From positions 62,001-126,000 of the forward strand of contig NZ_JCKI01000002.1 in NCBI RefSeq assembly GCF_000708265.2: a stretch of 64,000 nt of DNA, read 5' to 3'. The position numbers and the translations under genes were made by a program. Shown piece by piece: positions 53,588 through 62,651 of the stretch. Origin of the DNA: Pedobacter sp. R20-19. GTDB lineage: Bacteria; Bacteroidota; Bacteroidia; Sphingobacteriales; Sphingobacteriaceae. A model generated the notes under the pieces. It saw only the letters and a program-made list of their open reading frames with translations, did no database searches and was not told the origin of the DNA. The stretch's first letter is position 1, and each line of letters starts with the position of its first letter.

Positions 53588-53599
53588 TTGATAAAATTC
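53562..53599. terminator. 38-bp perfect palindrome at the end of a convergent gene pair
   Basis: The sequence reads the same on both strands for 19 bp either side of 53580/53581. It spans the final codons and stop of the YiiX-type gene and faces the convergent gene ending at 53611. It lacks a T-run on either strand, but may act as a bidirectional terminator or protein site. Confidence 0.6.
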
Positions 53600-53610
53600 A
53601 AATTGATTAA

Positions 53611-54222
53611 TTATCTGCCTCTGGAATCATCCCATTTATTGCGTTCATCCTGTAACTCACGGGCAAGTTTCATCTCTTTATCTTTTGCTTTTACCTTATG
53701 GGTTTGAAATTCATCGGCTACCTCCTGGTAAAGTTGTGTTCTATAGGTGGCCTCCCTACGATATTTTCCGGATTGAAAAATTACAATTGCTAAACCAGCT
53801 CCCAGTATAATAATGATTGCCCAAACAATAGTGTTGTAAGTACCTTTATTGAAAGCTATCCCTAAAAATTTTATTTCATTTACGGATGCAGTTGCATTAG
53901 CAAGTGAACTTTCTTTGCCTGTAACTTCACCTTTCAAACTGGCGATGTTATCACTTTGTGCTTTTATTTCTTTTTTAGCTTCCTGAAGTTGTTTTCTTTC
54001 TTTTCTCAAAGTATCATTAACACTTTTCCATAAAGCCGATAACCTGGATGGGTTAATCAGTTTTGCACCATATAAACTTTTAGATTTTTTCAGCATAAAA
54101 TTATACTGGCCATTTAGAGATGGATCAGTATTTTTCGAAGTGTCTTGTTTAGCCTGCCCGAATGCAATATTTACAAATAGCATGGCTACTAAAAATAATA
54201 GGGTTGGTTTAAGTTTCTGCAT
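53611..54222 (-). CDS. Secreted/membrane coiled-coil protein
   Basis: A 203-residue protein: a signal peptide (MQKLKPTLLFLVAMLFVNIAFG), then a coiled coil (LRKERKQLQEAKKEIKAQSDNIASLKGE), a single transmembrane helix near residue 140 (VWAIIIILGAGLAIVIF) and a second charged helix. I do not recognise it; the layout suggests an envelope scaffold. Starts at ATG 54222. Confidence 0.65.
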   Translation of the reverse strand: MQKLKPTLLFLVAMLFVNIAFGQAKQDTSKNTDPSLNGQYNFMLKKSKSLYGAKLINPSRLSALWKSVNDTLRKERKQLQEAKKEIKAQSDNIASLKGEVTGKESSLANATASVNEIKFLGIAFNKGTYNTIVWAIIIILGAGLAIVIFQSGKYRREATYRTQLYQEVADEFQTHKVKAKDKEMKLARELQDERNKWDDSRGR

Positions 54223-54349
54223 AGTGATATTATAGGTATTAAAGTGTAAAACTACATTTTTATACATTGATGATGCATAAAGATGATGTTATATTATTTA
54301 TAAATTAACAATTTTATCACGGTTTTATTATAAATTAAGTGTGATAGAT

Positions 54350-54357
54350 TACATTTG
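54350..54357 (+). promoter_or_regulatory. -7 box TACATTTG of the prephenate dehydrogenase gene
   Basis: Matches TAnnTTTG and ends 4 nt before the ATG at 54362; near-leaderless. Confidence 0.55.
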
Positions 54358-54361
54358 TTCT

Positions 54362-55618
54362 ATGCAAATAGGAATTATTGGGTTGGGTGATATGGGTAAA
54401 TTATACGCCATTTCGTTTGTAAGTGCCGGTTATAAAGTATGCGGTGCAGATCAACCCTTGCGTTTTACCGATCTTAAAAATGAGCTTGAACCTAAAGGCA
54501 TCGAAATTTTAATCGATGGACACGAGGTGGCCCGTAAATCTGATTTCATTATTTATTGTGTCGAAGCCGAGAAGATAGATGAGGTAGTGGCTACCTTTGC
54601 ACGTTCAACCAAATTTGGTGCTATTGTTTCCGGACAAACTTCTGTAAAGCACCCTGAAATTGCTGCTTTTGAAAAACATCTTCCTGCTGATACTCAAATT
54701 GTAACCTGTCATTCTCTTCATGGCCCTGCTTTTAGTCCCGAAGGACAAACATTGGTAGTGGTTCGCCACAGGGCCAAAGATGAAGTGTATGCACAAGCAT
54801 TAGAAATTTATAAAGCTTTAAAATCGAACATTATTGAAATGGACGATTATCGGGAACACGATCGCATTGTTGCCGATACGCAAGCCGTTACCCACATGGG
54901 TTTCGAGAGCATGGGCTCAGCCTGGAAAAATGCAGGCTTTTTTCCATGGGATAATCCTGCTTATGCCGGCGGAATTGATAATGTTAAAATTTTAACAACG
55001 CTAAGAATTTTCAGCTACAAATCTCATATATATGCCGGTTTGGCCATCTTAAATCCCTATGCGCAGAAGCAGGTTAAATATTATGCTCAGGCAGAATCTG
55101 AACTATATAAATTAATGATCTGTGAAAATGAGACTGAATTTCGATCTAAAATTTATGCTGCCCGTGATTTCGTTTTCCATGAAAGCCGCTCGCTTTTATT
55201 GCTTGATGATAATATTATGAAAGAGTTTAGCCTTTCTGATGCAAGCCATAAACAAAAACCTAATTCGCATTTAAGTTTATTGAGTATGGTTTATGCCTGG
55301 TATAAAATGGGGGTAAATCCTTACGATAATTTAATTTGTCAGACACCACCATTTAAATTAAGGTTGGGCATTGCAGAGTACCTTTTTAAAAATGAACAAA
55401 TGCTTGAAGAGTCTATTCATACGGCTTTATATGATAAATCCATTCGCGGTGACGACCTGGAATTTCATACCGCTGTACATGAATGGGCATCTATTATTGG
55501 TTATGGAGATTTGAAGGGTTATAAAGCACATTTTGAGGCTGCAAAATCATTTTTTGCCAATCGGTTAAATGATGGGAGAGACTTAAGTGCTGAAATGATT
55601 AAAAGGTTGGGGAAATAG
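54362..55618 (+). CDS. Prephenate dehydrogenase of the eukaryote-like (TYR1) type
   Basis: A 418-residue NAD(P)-dependent enzyme. The Rossmann motif GLGDMG is at residues 7-12; then come SGQTSVKHPEIAAFEKHLP, THMGFESMGSAWKN, AVTHM, LLLLDDNIMKEFSLS, PNSHLSLLSMVYAW and GDDLEFHTAVHEW. From memory these match the yeast Tyr1 type more closely than the bacterial TyrA type; it lacks TyrA's ACT and chorismate-mutase domains. It would convert prephenate to 4-hydroxyphenylpyruvate for tyrosine. A hypothetical gene follows 9 nt later. Transfer between kingdoms, in either direction, is possible but unproved. Confidence 0.85.
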   Translation: MQIGIIGLGDMGKLYAISFVSAGYKVCGADQPLRFTDLKNELEPKGIEILIDGHEVARKSDFIIYCVEAEKIDEVVATFARSTKFGAIVSGQTSVKHPEIAAFEKHLPADTQIVTCHSLHGPAFSPEGQTLVVVRHRAKDEVYAQALEIYKALKSNIIEMDDYREHDRIVADTQAVTHMGFESMGSAWKNAGFFPWDNPAYAGGIDNVKILTTLRIFSYKSHIYAGLAILNPYAQKQVKYYAQAESELYKLMICENETEFRSKIYAARDFVFHESRSLLLLDDNIMKEFSLSDASHKQKPNSHLSLLSMVYAWYKMGVNPYDNLICQTPPFKLRLGIAEYLFKNEQMLEESIHTALYDKSIRGDDLEFHTAVHEWASIIGYGDLKGYKAHFEAAKSFFANRLNDGRDLSAEMIKRLGK

Positions 55619-55627
55619 TCTCTCAAT

Positions 55628-56221
55628 ATGAAAACCGTTTTGAATAAACCTGAATTGGTTTCGTTATTGCAACATCACTTAACAGATATTGCTGCGCTTT
55701 GTGGCGAATATGATAACGGAAATGAAGCTATTATTCATGATATATCTGTAAAAATTGCCTTAATTTTTAACAACTCTAATCAATCTAAATCATTATTGAG
55801 TCAGCTCAAACTTACTCACCTTGATTTCCTTTGTAGTTCTGAAATTTATAATTCAAAAACACTCACCAATTTTATTGGCTTGTTAAAATTGGAACACCAT
55901 GCTGAAAGGGGCTGGACATATTTAGCCAAATTGGATAGGTTAGCATTAGTGAAGGTATCTTATGAAAACTGGTGGAACAATAAAAAATTGATTATCGATT
56001 CGGATGGTAATGCCTTCACACGAGCGAAAATAATTAAATCAGTAGCCAATACAGATTCATTACTAATCAATACTTCTGGATGGAAAATTACGGATACCAA
56101 TGGTAATAAAACAACTATCAACCCTATCCCGGAAACGATTAGGCAAATCGCTTTTGAGCTGTTGGAAAGTTTTAAGAATGTTGATTTGAATAAGGAAAGT
56201 AAGCTTCACTATAAAATGTAG
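55628..56221 (+). CDS. Hypothetical protein downstream of the prephenate dehydrogenase
   Basis: A 197-residue soluble protein, mostly alpha/beta, with conserved-looking blocks (FLCSSEIYNSKTLTNFIGLL; VSYENWWNNKKLI; SVANTDS) but no domain I recognise. It starts 9 nt after the dehydrogenase stop, so they are probably co-transcribed; a joint role is unknown. Confidence 0.6.
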   Translation: MKTVLNKPELVSLLQHHLTDIAALCGEYDNGNEAIIHDISVKIALIFNNSNQSKSLLSQLKLTHLDFLCSSEIYNSKTLTNFIGLLKLEHHAERGWTYLAKLDRLALVKVSYENWWNNKKLIIDSDGNAFTRAKIIKSVANTDSLLINTSGWKITDTNGNKTTINPIPETIRQIAFELLESFKNVDLNKESKLHYKM

Positions 56222-56345
56222 AATAATTGAATTTCAAATGAGAGAATGATTGAATTTTGAATGAAAGAATGGCATATGCTATATTCACTCATTAAGAACT
56301 CACTCATTTCTTCATTCTTTCATTCAATCACTCATTTCTTCCTTG
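56222..56345 (+). repeat. Word-repeat tract with a 15-bp inverted repeat
   Basis: GAATGA/ATTGAA-like words fill the gap. TTGAATGAAAGAATG (56257-56271) pairs perfectly with CATTCTTTCATTCAA (56313-56327), 41 nt apart. Confidence 0.65.
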
Positions 56346-56426
56346 CCTTAAAATTCTATTTTATCCCCTTGATATATAGACTTTATTTTATTCAGATAAT
56401 CTTTCGTTTACCCAAAATCAGTACAT

Positions 56427-56434
56427 TATATTTG
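56427..56434 (+). promoter_or_regulatory. -7 box TATATTTG of the TSUP gene
   Basis: Matches TAnnTTTG and ends 5 nt before the ATG at 56440; near-leaderless. Confidence 0.55.
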
Positions 56435-56439
56435 CCTGC

Positions 56440-57273
56440 ATGTCGGTATTGCTGTTTACCATAATTGTTTTGTTAGGTGCTTTTTTGGCTGGTTTATTGG
56501 GTTCCCTAACAGGCTTAGGGGGTGGCGTAATCATTATTCCATTACTTACCCTGGCTTTAGGTGTTGATATTCACTATGCCATAGGTGCTTCTATTGTTTC
56601 AGTTATAGCAACTTCATCAGGTTCTGCAGCAGCTTATGTCAAAGAGGGGATTACCAATATCCGGATTGGAATGTTTCTGGAGATTGCCACTACTGTAGGG
56701 GCCATATGTGGCGCAATTGTAGCCGTTTATCTAAATGCCAACTATATTGCTATCATATTTGGATGTATCCTGATTTTTTCTGCGATTATGACACTTAAGA
56801 AAAAAGTAGACCATACTACTTTAGATGATACAGACAAATGGGCCAAATTTTTTAAATTGAATGGATCTTATCCTGATAAAGGCACAGATCATCAATATGC
56901 TGTAAAACATGTACCTGCTGGTTTCTTAATGATGCTTTTTGCCGGAACACTTTCGGGTTTACTCGGTATTGGAAGTGGTGCTTTAAAGGTTATTGCTATG
57001 GATAATATCATGCGTTTACCATTTAAGGTTTCTACCACCACCAGTAACTTTATGATGGGCGTAACAGCAGCAGCCAGTGCAATTGTTTACCTGCATCGTG
57101 GCCAGATCGATCCAGGAATTGCCATGCCCGTTTGTATAGGTGTATTAACTGGTGCTACTGTTGGCTCAAAAGTTCTATTAAAGGCTAAAACAGATAAATT
57201 AAAAATTGTATTTGCAATCGTTGTAACCTTTTTAGCTATTCAAATGATTTATAAAGGAATCAGCGGATTATAA
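56440..57273 (+). CDS. TSUP-family (TauE/SafE) membrane transporter
   Basis: A 277-residue integral membrane protein with about eight helices. Each half begins with a TSUP-type loop: LLGSLTGLGGGVIIIPLLTL near residue 20 and LSGLLGIGSGALKVIAMD near residue 170. Family members move small sulfur- or carbon-containing anions such as sulfite or sulfonates. The DUF1634 gene begins 2 nt later, the usual pairing. Confidence 0.9.
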   Translation: MSVLLFTIIVLLGAFLAGLLGSLTGLGGGVIIIPLLTLALGVDIHYAIGASIVSVIATSSGSAAAYVKEGITNIRIGMFLEIATTVGAICGAIVAVYLNANYIAIIFGCILIFSAIMTLKKKVDHTTLDDTDKWAKFFKLNGSYPDKGTDHQYAVKHVPAGFLMMLFAGTLSGLLGIGSGALKVIAMDNIMRLPFKVSTTTSNFMMGVTAAASAIVYLHRGQIDPGIAMPVCIGVLTGATVGSKVLLKAKTDKLKIVFAIVVTFLAIQMIYKGISGL

Positions 57274-57275
57274 TC

Positions 57276-57668
57276 ATGAGTGCGGTAAATAAAAATATCA
57301 ATGATAAAGACATTCAGGTTATACTGGGTACCTTATTGCGGGCAGGAGTAATTATATCCATGACCATTGTACTCATTGGAGGTGTTATCTTTCTGATTCA
57401 TAATAAGGGCGTTATTACAGATTATAAGGTGTTTAAACCAGAGCTTGCCAAATTCTCTTCTATTGCAGCCATTTTTAAAGGCCTACTCACTTTTCATGGT
57501 GATGCCATTGTGCAGTTTGGAATTTTGATGTTAATTTTTACACCGGTAGCACGCATCGTTTTTGCTATTTTTAGCTTCTTGATAGAAAAGGATTATCTAT
57601 ACGTATTAATAGGCTTAATTATTTTAACGATTATTACCATCAGTTTGAATGGAGGTTTAGCGCATTAA
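57276..57668 (+). CDS. DUF1634 membrane protein
   Basis: A 130-residue membrane protein with three hydrophobic helices (near 20-40, 70-92 and 105-125). It follows the TSUP gene after a 2-nt gap. Such DUF1634 partners are often found next to TSUP transporters, so they may form one complex. Confidence 0.88.
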   Translation: MSAVNKNINDKDIQVILGTLLRAGVIISMTIVLIGGVIFLIHNKGVITDYKVFKPELAKFSSIAAIFKGLLTFHGDAIVQFGILMLIFTPVARIVFAIFSFLIEKDYLYVLIGLIILTIITISLNGGLAH

Positions 57669-57751
57669 ACCCGATGTTTTCAGAATATCGAAAAATATGT
57701 ATTTTAAATGCATTAGAACATTCAAAATTGTGTTAATAGTTTTCACAAATC

Positions 57752-58309
57752 ATGGCAAAAACTGGTAAAGTTATTCAGCTATTTCAAAAACCCGAGAATT
57801 TCATTAGATCACGGGCCAGGCAATTACCATTGGGCAAATGTTATATCTCTCATAATTGGGAAAAGAGTGGTGTTGCAAACGTACTGGTAAGTCGGGCACA
57901 CATCAATGGAAATTTCACCATAGGCATCTATCTTATTGATCTAAAATGCTTAGGAATCAAAGATTCTGCCTTTAAGTTTAATATTCCTACAGATGAGTTT
58001 GAAGATCTGGTATCGTACATGAATGGGGAAGTGATTGAGTATAACATGGCGCACAATATTATATATGGTGCAGAAGCTTTTGCTGAGAGTTGTGGCTTCA
58101 AACCACATCCGGATTGGAAAGTAGGCCAGTTTATACTTGAAGAAGATGATGACCGTATTCCAATAATAGCTATTGAATTTGGTGAGAATGGGGTTCCGGC
58201 TTATTACGTTGGGCCTCATGATGATGCTGTTATAATTAATAGGATATTGTTTACGCTAGATAAACAAGTAGGCATGGGAAACTACTTCTTTTATAATGAT
58301 AAAGTTTAG
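57752..58309 (+). CDS. Hypothetical protein
   Basis: A 185-residue soluble protein I cannot name. It has conserved-looking blocks (PLGKCYISHNW, NFTIGIYLIDLKCLGIKDS, AYYVGPHDD), mixed alpha/beta. No signal peptide. It lies between the DUF1634 gene and rplC and ends at an imperfect terminator. Confidence 0.6.
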   Translation: MAKTGKVIQLFQKPENFIRSRARQLPLGKCYISHNWEKSGVANVLVSRAHINGNFTIGIYLIDLKCLGIKDSAFKFNIPTDEFEDLVSYMNGEVIEYNMAHNIIYGAEAFAESCGFKPHPDWKVGQFILEEDDDRIPIIAIEFGENGVPAYYVGPHDDAVIINRILFTLDKQVGMGNYFFYNDKV

Positions 58310-58333
58310 ATGATGAATTTCATATCATGCAAT

Positions 58334-58404
58334 AAGCCTTGGTAATGCCGTAATAGGTGATATTCTTAACTATCAATGTTATAGATACGGTGATAGGCTT
58401 TTTT
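58334..58404 (+). terminator. Imperfect terminator before the S10 region
   Basis: AAGCCT (58334-58339) pairs with AGGCTT (58395-58400), with further imperfect pairs inside, and is followed by a T-run. The rest of the 416-bp gap shows no gene. Confidence 0.55.
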
Positions 58405-58617
58405 ACTAATAATTATAGATAAGGAAATAAAACATTCTTGATATGATGTATCGCTAACCTGCTGTATGAATGGTTTTTATAAATAAAAGTGGAATAAATA
58501 TACTCTTGCTTAGATTGTTACCAAGCAGTTTAAAATCTAATTTACGGCTTTAACGTGTCTTTAAAAGTTAAATCCCATCATATCAGCAATTTATTTGAAA
58601 AAATATTTCGCTAACTA

Positions 58618-58648
58618 TTTGAAAATTAATATTTCTTGTCTATCTTTG
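58618..58648 (+). promoter_or_regulatory. Promoter of the rplC operon
   Basis: TTTG at 58618-58621 and TATCTTTG at 58641-58648, 19 bp apart. It starts an mRNA with a leader of about 75 nt. Confidence 0.82.
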
Positions 58649-58725
58649 CCCTCCCTTTAGGGGGATGTACAACCACCTTGAACGAAGCCCTACTGCTTCG
58701 ATGGGTGTTAAAAAGAAAAGATAAA
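58649..58725 (+). promoter_or_regulatory. Structured leader of the rplC operon
   Basis: The leader can fold: CGAAGC (58683-58688) pairs with GCTTCG (58695-58700) around a 6-nt loop, and AACCACC pairs outside with GGGTGTT, with a bulge. Such leaders often bind a ribosomal protein for autoregulation, but the regulator here is not known. Confidence 0.45.
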
Positions 58726-59343
58726 ATGTCAGGAATTATTGGAAAAAAAGTAGGAATGACCAGTATCTTTGATGCCGAAGGAAGAAACATTCCTTGTACG
58801 GTAATCGAGGCTGGGCCTTGTGTAGTTACACAGGTAAAAACCGAAGAAGTAGATGGTTATTCATCAATCCAGTTGGGTTACGATGAGAAAAAAGAGAAAA
58901 ACACAACTCAACCATTGAAAGGCCATTTCGCGAAAGCAAACACAACTCCGAAACGCAAGCTGGTAGAATTTGATTCATTTACGACTTCACTTAACTTAGG
59001 TGATGTAGTAACTGTTGAAGCATTCGCAGAAGGCGATTTTGTTGATGTTGTAGGTACCTCAAAAGGTAAAGGTTTTCAAGGTGTTGTAAAACGCCACGGA
59101 TTTGCCGGTGTTGGTATGCAGACTCACGGTCAGCATAACCGTTTACGTGCCCCAGGTTCATTGGGAGCATCATCATTCCCTTCACGTGTATTCAAAGGAA
59201 TGCGCATGGCAGGAAGAACAGGTGGAGACAGGGTAAAAGTTCAGAACTTACAGGTTTTGAAAGTTTATGCTGAGCAAAACTTATTAGTAGTTAGTGGTTC
59301 CATTCCAGGAGCTAAAGGTTCTTACGTAATCTTAGACAAGTAA
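58726..59343 (+). CDS. rplC: Ribosomal protein L3
   Basis: L3 helps start 50S assembly near the peptidyl-transferase centre. The 205-residue protein begins [15 protein letters not shown] and has the [17 protein letters not shown] and [20 protein letters not shown] motifs. ATG 58726 was chosen because the longer frame reads the 5' leader. First gene of this segment; rpsJ lies about 8.7 kb upstream. Confidence 0.98.
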   Translation: MSGIIGKKVGMTSIFDAEGRNIPCTVIEAGPCVVTQVKTEEVDGYSSIQLGYDEKKEKNTTQPLKGHFAKANTTPKRKLVEFDSFTTSLNLGDVVTVEAFAEGDFVDVVGTSKGKGFQGVVKRHGFAGVGMQTHGQHNRLRAPGSLGASSFPSRVFKGMRMAGRTGGDRVKVQNLQVLKVYAEQNLLVVSGSIPGAKGSYVILDK

Positions 59344-59347
59344 TCAG

Positions 59348-59977
59348 ATGGAAGTTAAAGTATTAAACATTTCAGGTAAAGAAACAGGTGCCAAGGTGCA
59401 ACTTCCTGAATCGGTATTTGGTATCGAGCCTAACGACCACGCGATTTATTTAGATGTAAAACAGTATTTGGCTAACCAACGTCAAGGTACTCACAAATCT
59501 AAACAACGTAATGAGATTGCAGGTTCGACCCGTAAACTATACAAGCAAAAAGGTACAGGTGGTGCACGTGCTGGTAGCATTAAATCTCCGTTATTTAACG
59601 GTGGTGGTCGTGTTTTCGGTCCTCAACCACGTGATTATAGCTTTAAATTGAACAAGAAATTAAAAACGTTAGCACGTAAGTCTGCTTTAGCTTATAAAGC
59701 AAAAGATAACAACGTGGTAATTTTAGAAGATTTCAACTTCGATACTGCTAAAACTAAAAACTATACCAGTTTATTGGCTGCGTTAAACGTAGGTACTCAA
59801 AAAACTTTATTGGTTTTACCTGCACAAAATAATAATATCTATTTATCAAGCAGAAACGTTCAGAAAACAAAAGTAATCTCGGCAGCAGATTTAAATACTT
59901 ATGATGTATTAAATGCTGGTGTGCTTGTGTTAACTGCTGATTCTGTTAAAACTTTGGAGGAGGCGTTTGCCAAATAA
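59348..59977 (+). CDS. rplD: Ribosomal protein L4
   Basis: L4 binds 23S rRNA and its loop lines the exit tunnel. The 209-residue protein has the [32 protein letters not shown] signature region. It follows rplC by 4 nt. Confidence 0.97.
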   Translation: MEVKVLNISGKETGAKVQLPESVFGIEPNDHAIYLDVKQYLANQRQGTHKSKQRNEIAGSTRKLYKQKGTGGARAGSIKSPLFNGGGRVFGPQPRDYSFKLNKKLKTLARKSALAYKAKDNNVVILEDFNFDTAKTKNYTSLLAALNVGTQKTLLVLPAQNNNIYLSSRNVQKTKVISAADLNTYDVLNAGVLVLTADSVKTLEEAFAK

Positions 59978-59978
59978 T

Positions 59979-60269
59979 ATGGACATTTTAAAAAAACCAA
60001 TATTAACCGAAAAAGCTTCAGCTTTAACTGAGAAATCTAACCGTTTCACATTTAGCGTTAACCACAAGGCTAACAAAATCCAAATTAAAGCAGCTATTGA
60101 AAAATTGTACGGTGTAACCATCGTTGCAGTTAACACAATGGTTGTTGATGGAAAAGCTAAATCACGTTACACTAAAGCAGGTTTTGTTTCTGGCCGTAGC
60201 CCGAAATACAAAAAAGCTATCGTAACGTTGAAAGATGGCGAAACAATAGATTATTACGCAACCCTTTAA
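59979..60269 (+). CDS. rplW: Ribosomal protein L23
   Basis: L23 sits at the exit of the peptide tunnel and docks nascent-chain factors. The 96-residue protein has KPILTEKAS and FSVNHKANKIQIKAAIEKLYGV. The ATG at 59979 was chosen; a TTG at 59967 overlapping rplD gives 4 extra residues. Confidence 0.96.
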   Translation: MDILKKPILTEKASALTEKSNRFTFSVNHKANKIQIKAAIEKLYGVTIVAVNTMVVDGKAKSRYTKAGFVSGRSPKYKKAIVTLKDGETIDYYATL

Positions 60270-60289
60270 TTTAATAATTCATTATAACT

Positions 60290-61114
60290 ATGGGCTTAAG
60301 AAAATTTAAACCAGTTACTCCAGGTACCCGCTTCAGAGTTGGTGCTAGTTTTACGGAGATTACAGCAACCACGCCCGAAAAATCATTGGTTGTATCATCA
60401 AAAAAGTCTGGTGGACGTAACAACACAGGAAAGATGACTATGCGCTACATGGGTGGTGGTCACAAAAAATCATACCGTTTGATTGATTTCAAACGTGATA
60501 AATTTGATATTCCTGCAACAGTAGCTACTGTTGAATACGATCCAAACCGTACTGCCCGCATTGCATTGTTACATTATGCAGATGGCGAGAAGCGTTATAT
60601 CATTGCTCCTGAAGGATTGCAAGTTGGTTCGGTATTATTATCGGGCGAAACTGCAGCACCAGAAGTAGGTAACACTTTAAAATTATCTAACATTCCATTA
60701 GGTTCTATTATCCACAACGTGGAGATTCACCCTGGAAAAGGAGCACAATTGGCTCGTAGTGCAGGTGCTTATGCACAATTAGCTGCCCGCGATGGTAAAT
60801 ATGCTACTTTAAAAATGCCTTCAGGCGAAACCCGTTTAATCTTGACTACTTGTCTTGCTACTATCGGTGCGGTATCTAACTCAGATCACGCAAACGAAGT
60901 ATTAGGTAAAGCAGGTCGTAAACGTTGGTTGGGCCGTCGTCCGAGAACTAGACCGGTAGCGATGAACCCTGTCGATCACCCAATGGGTGGTGGTGAAGGT
61001 AGGTCATCAGGTGGTCACCCACGTTCAAGAAATGGCGTTTTAGCTAAAGGCTTTAAAACCAGAGAACTTAAAAAATATTCTAATCGTTACATCATAGAGA
61101 GAAGGAAGAAATAA
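60290..61114 (+). CDS. rplB: Ribosomal protein L2
   Basis: L2 is essential for 50S assembly and peptide-bond formation. The 274-residue protein has the [21 protein letters not shown] and [21 protein letters not shown] signatures. It overlaps rpsS by 1 nt. Confidence 0.98.
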   Translation: MGLRKFKPVTPGTRFRVGASFTEITATTPEKSLVVSSKKSGGRNNTGKMTMRYMGGGHKKSYRLIDFKRDKFDIPATVATVEYDPNRTARIALLHYADGEKRYIIAPEGLQVGSVLLSGETAAPEVGNTLKLSNIPLGSIIHNVEIHPGKGAQLARSAGAYAQLAARDGKYATLKMPSGETRLILTTCLATIGAVSNSDHANEVLGKAGRKRWLGRRPRTRPVAMNPVDHPMGGGEGRSSGGHPRSRNGVLAKGFKTRELKKYSNRYIIERRKK

Positions 61115-61380
61115 TGGCTCGTTCGATAAAAAAAGGACCGTATATTGACCATAACGTAGAGAAAAAAGTAAACTCTATGAATGATTCAGGCAAAAAGTCG
61201 GTAATCAAAACTTGGTCTCGTAGATCAATGATCTCACCAGATTTCGTTAATCATACATTTGCAGTACACAACGGTAATAAATTTATTCCTGTGTACGTTA
61301 CAGAAAACATGGTTGGTCACAAGTTGGGAGAATTTGCTCCAACCAGAACATTCAGAGGACACGCTGAAAAGAAAAAATAA
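61114..61380 (+). CDS. rpsS: Ribosomal protein S19
   Basis: S19 binds the 30S head near the A-site. The 88-residue protein has [12 protein letters not shown] and the conserved [13 protein letters not shown] and [13 protein letters not shown] blocks. Start codon overlaps the rplB stop (TAATG). Confidence 0.98.
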   Translation: MARSIKKGPYIDHNVEKKVNSMNDSGKKSVIKTWSRRSMISPDFVNHTFAVHNGNKFIPVYVTENMVGHKLGEFAPTRTFRGHAEKKK

Positions 61381-61387
61381 TTAGACA

Positions 61388-61750
61388 ATGGAAGCAATAG
61401 CAAAATTAAACAATTGTCCAACCTCACCGCGTAAGATGCGTTTGGTTGTAGATCTTATCAGAGGTGAACGTGTAGAGAAAGCATTAAGCATTTTAAAGTT
61501 TACCAATAAAGAAGCAGCAATAAGAGTTGAGAAATTATTATTATCTGCGATCAAAAACTGGGAATCTAAAAATGAAGGTGCCCGTCCTGAAGAAAATCAA
61601 CTTTTTGTTAAAACAATTATGGTTGATGGTGGCCGTCAGTTAAAACGCTTACGTCCAGCTCCTCAAGGCCGTGGATATAGAATTCGTAAACGTTCTAACC
61701 ATGTAACGCTGATTGTAGATAGTAAAAGTACAGAAACAACTCAAAACTAA
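61388..61750 (+). CDS. rplV: Ribosomal protein L22
   Basis: L22 lines the exit tunnel with L4. The 120-residue protein has [18 protein letters not shown] and [19 protein letters not shown]. It lies 7 nt after rpsS. Confidence 0.97.
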   Translation: MEAIAKLNNCPTSPRKMRLVVDLIRGERVEKALSILKFTNKEAAIRVEKLLLSAIKNWESKNEGARPEENQLFVKTIMVDGGRQLKRLRPAPQGRGYRIRKRSNHVTLIVDSKSTETTQN

Positions 61751-61759
61751 TTTTAGGAA

Positions 61760-62611
61760 ATGGGACAAAAAGCAAATCCAATAGGTAACAGGTTAGGTAT
61801 CATCAAAGGATGGGATTCTAACTGGTTCGGTGGCAACAACTACTCCGATAAATTAGTTGAAGATGAGAAAATAAGAAAATACCTTTCTGCCCGTATCGCT
61901 AAAGGCGGTGTTGCAAAAGTAGTAATCGAGCGTACGTTAAAACGTATCACGGTAACTATTCACACAGCTCGTCCAGGTATCGTAATCGGTAAAGCAGGTG
62001 CTGAGGTTGATAAAATCAAAGAAGAGTTAAAGAAATTAACTAAAAAGGAAATTCAAATTAACATCTTTGAAATTAAACGCCCAGAACTTGATGCACAATT
62101 AGTTGCAGAAGGTGTTGCAAAACAATTAGAAGCAAGGATCTCATTCCGTAGAGCAATGAAATCTTCTATCGCATCAACTATGCGTATGGGTGCTGAAGGG
62201 ATCAAAATCATGACTTCTGGTCGTTTAGGTGGTGCTGAGATGGCACGTACTGAGCAGTACAAAGAAGGAAGAGTGCCTTTGCATACATTCCGTGCTGATA
62301 TTGATTACGCTTTAGCTGAGGCTTTAACTACTTATGGTAAAATAGGTGTTAAAGTTTGGATCTGTAAAGGTGAAGTTTATGGAAAACGTGATTTGTCTCC
62401 GAACATCGGTTCAACAAACAACGGTCCAAAAGGCGCATCAGAGAAACCAGCTTTCGGCGGAAGAGATAACAGAGGTGGTGGAAGAGATAACCGTGGCGGT
62501 GGTAACGACAGACGTGGTGGAAACCAAGGTGGTGGTCGTGGTCCAGGTCAAGGCGGTCCCGGAGCAAATAGAGGTGGTGGCGCAGGCGCTAACAGAGGTC
62601 CTCGTAAATAA
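61760..62611 (+). CDS. rpsC: Ribosomal protein S3 with a long RGG-like tail
   Basis: S3 shapes the mRNA entry channel of the 30S subunit. The 283-residue protein starts [14 protein letters not shown], has the KH motif [16 protein letters not shown] and the [23 protein letters not shown] region. From residue about 230 to the end is a 54-residue Gly/Arg/Asn-rich tail ([13 protein letters not shown] repeats), longer than the usual end of S3. RGG-type tails bind RNA. Confidence 0.97.
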   Translation: MGQKANPIGNRLGIIKGWDSNWFGGNNYSDKLVEDEKIRKYLSARIAKGGVAKVVIERTLKRITVTIHTARPGIVIGKAGAEVDKIKEELKKLTKKEIQINIFEIKRPELDAQLVAEGVAKQLEARISFRRAMKSSIASTMRMGAEGIKIMTSGRLGGAEMARTEQYKEGRVPLHTFRADIDYALAEALTTYGKIGVKVWICKGEVYGKRDLSPNIGSTNNGPKGASEKPAFGGRDNRGGGRDNRGGGNDRRGGNQGGGRGPGQGGPGANRGGGAGANRGPRK

Positions 62612-62651
62612 TTGATTTATTAACATCGTTTAACGATTAGAACAAAATAAA

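Noticed and set aside
58636..58725. Extension of rplC to a start at 58636
   Set aside because: It covers the promoter and leader and would add 30 residues absent from L3 proteins.
62346..62615. Plus-strand Val-rich frame inside the rpsC tail
   Set aside because: It arises from the Gly/Arg repeats read in another frame.
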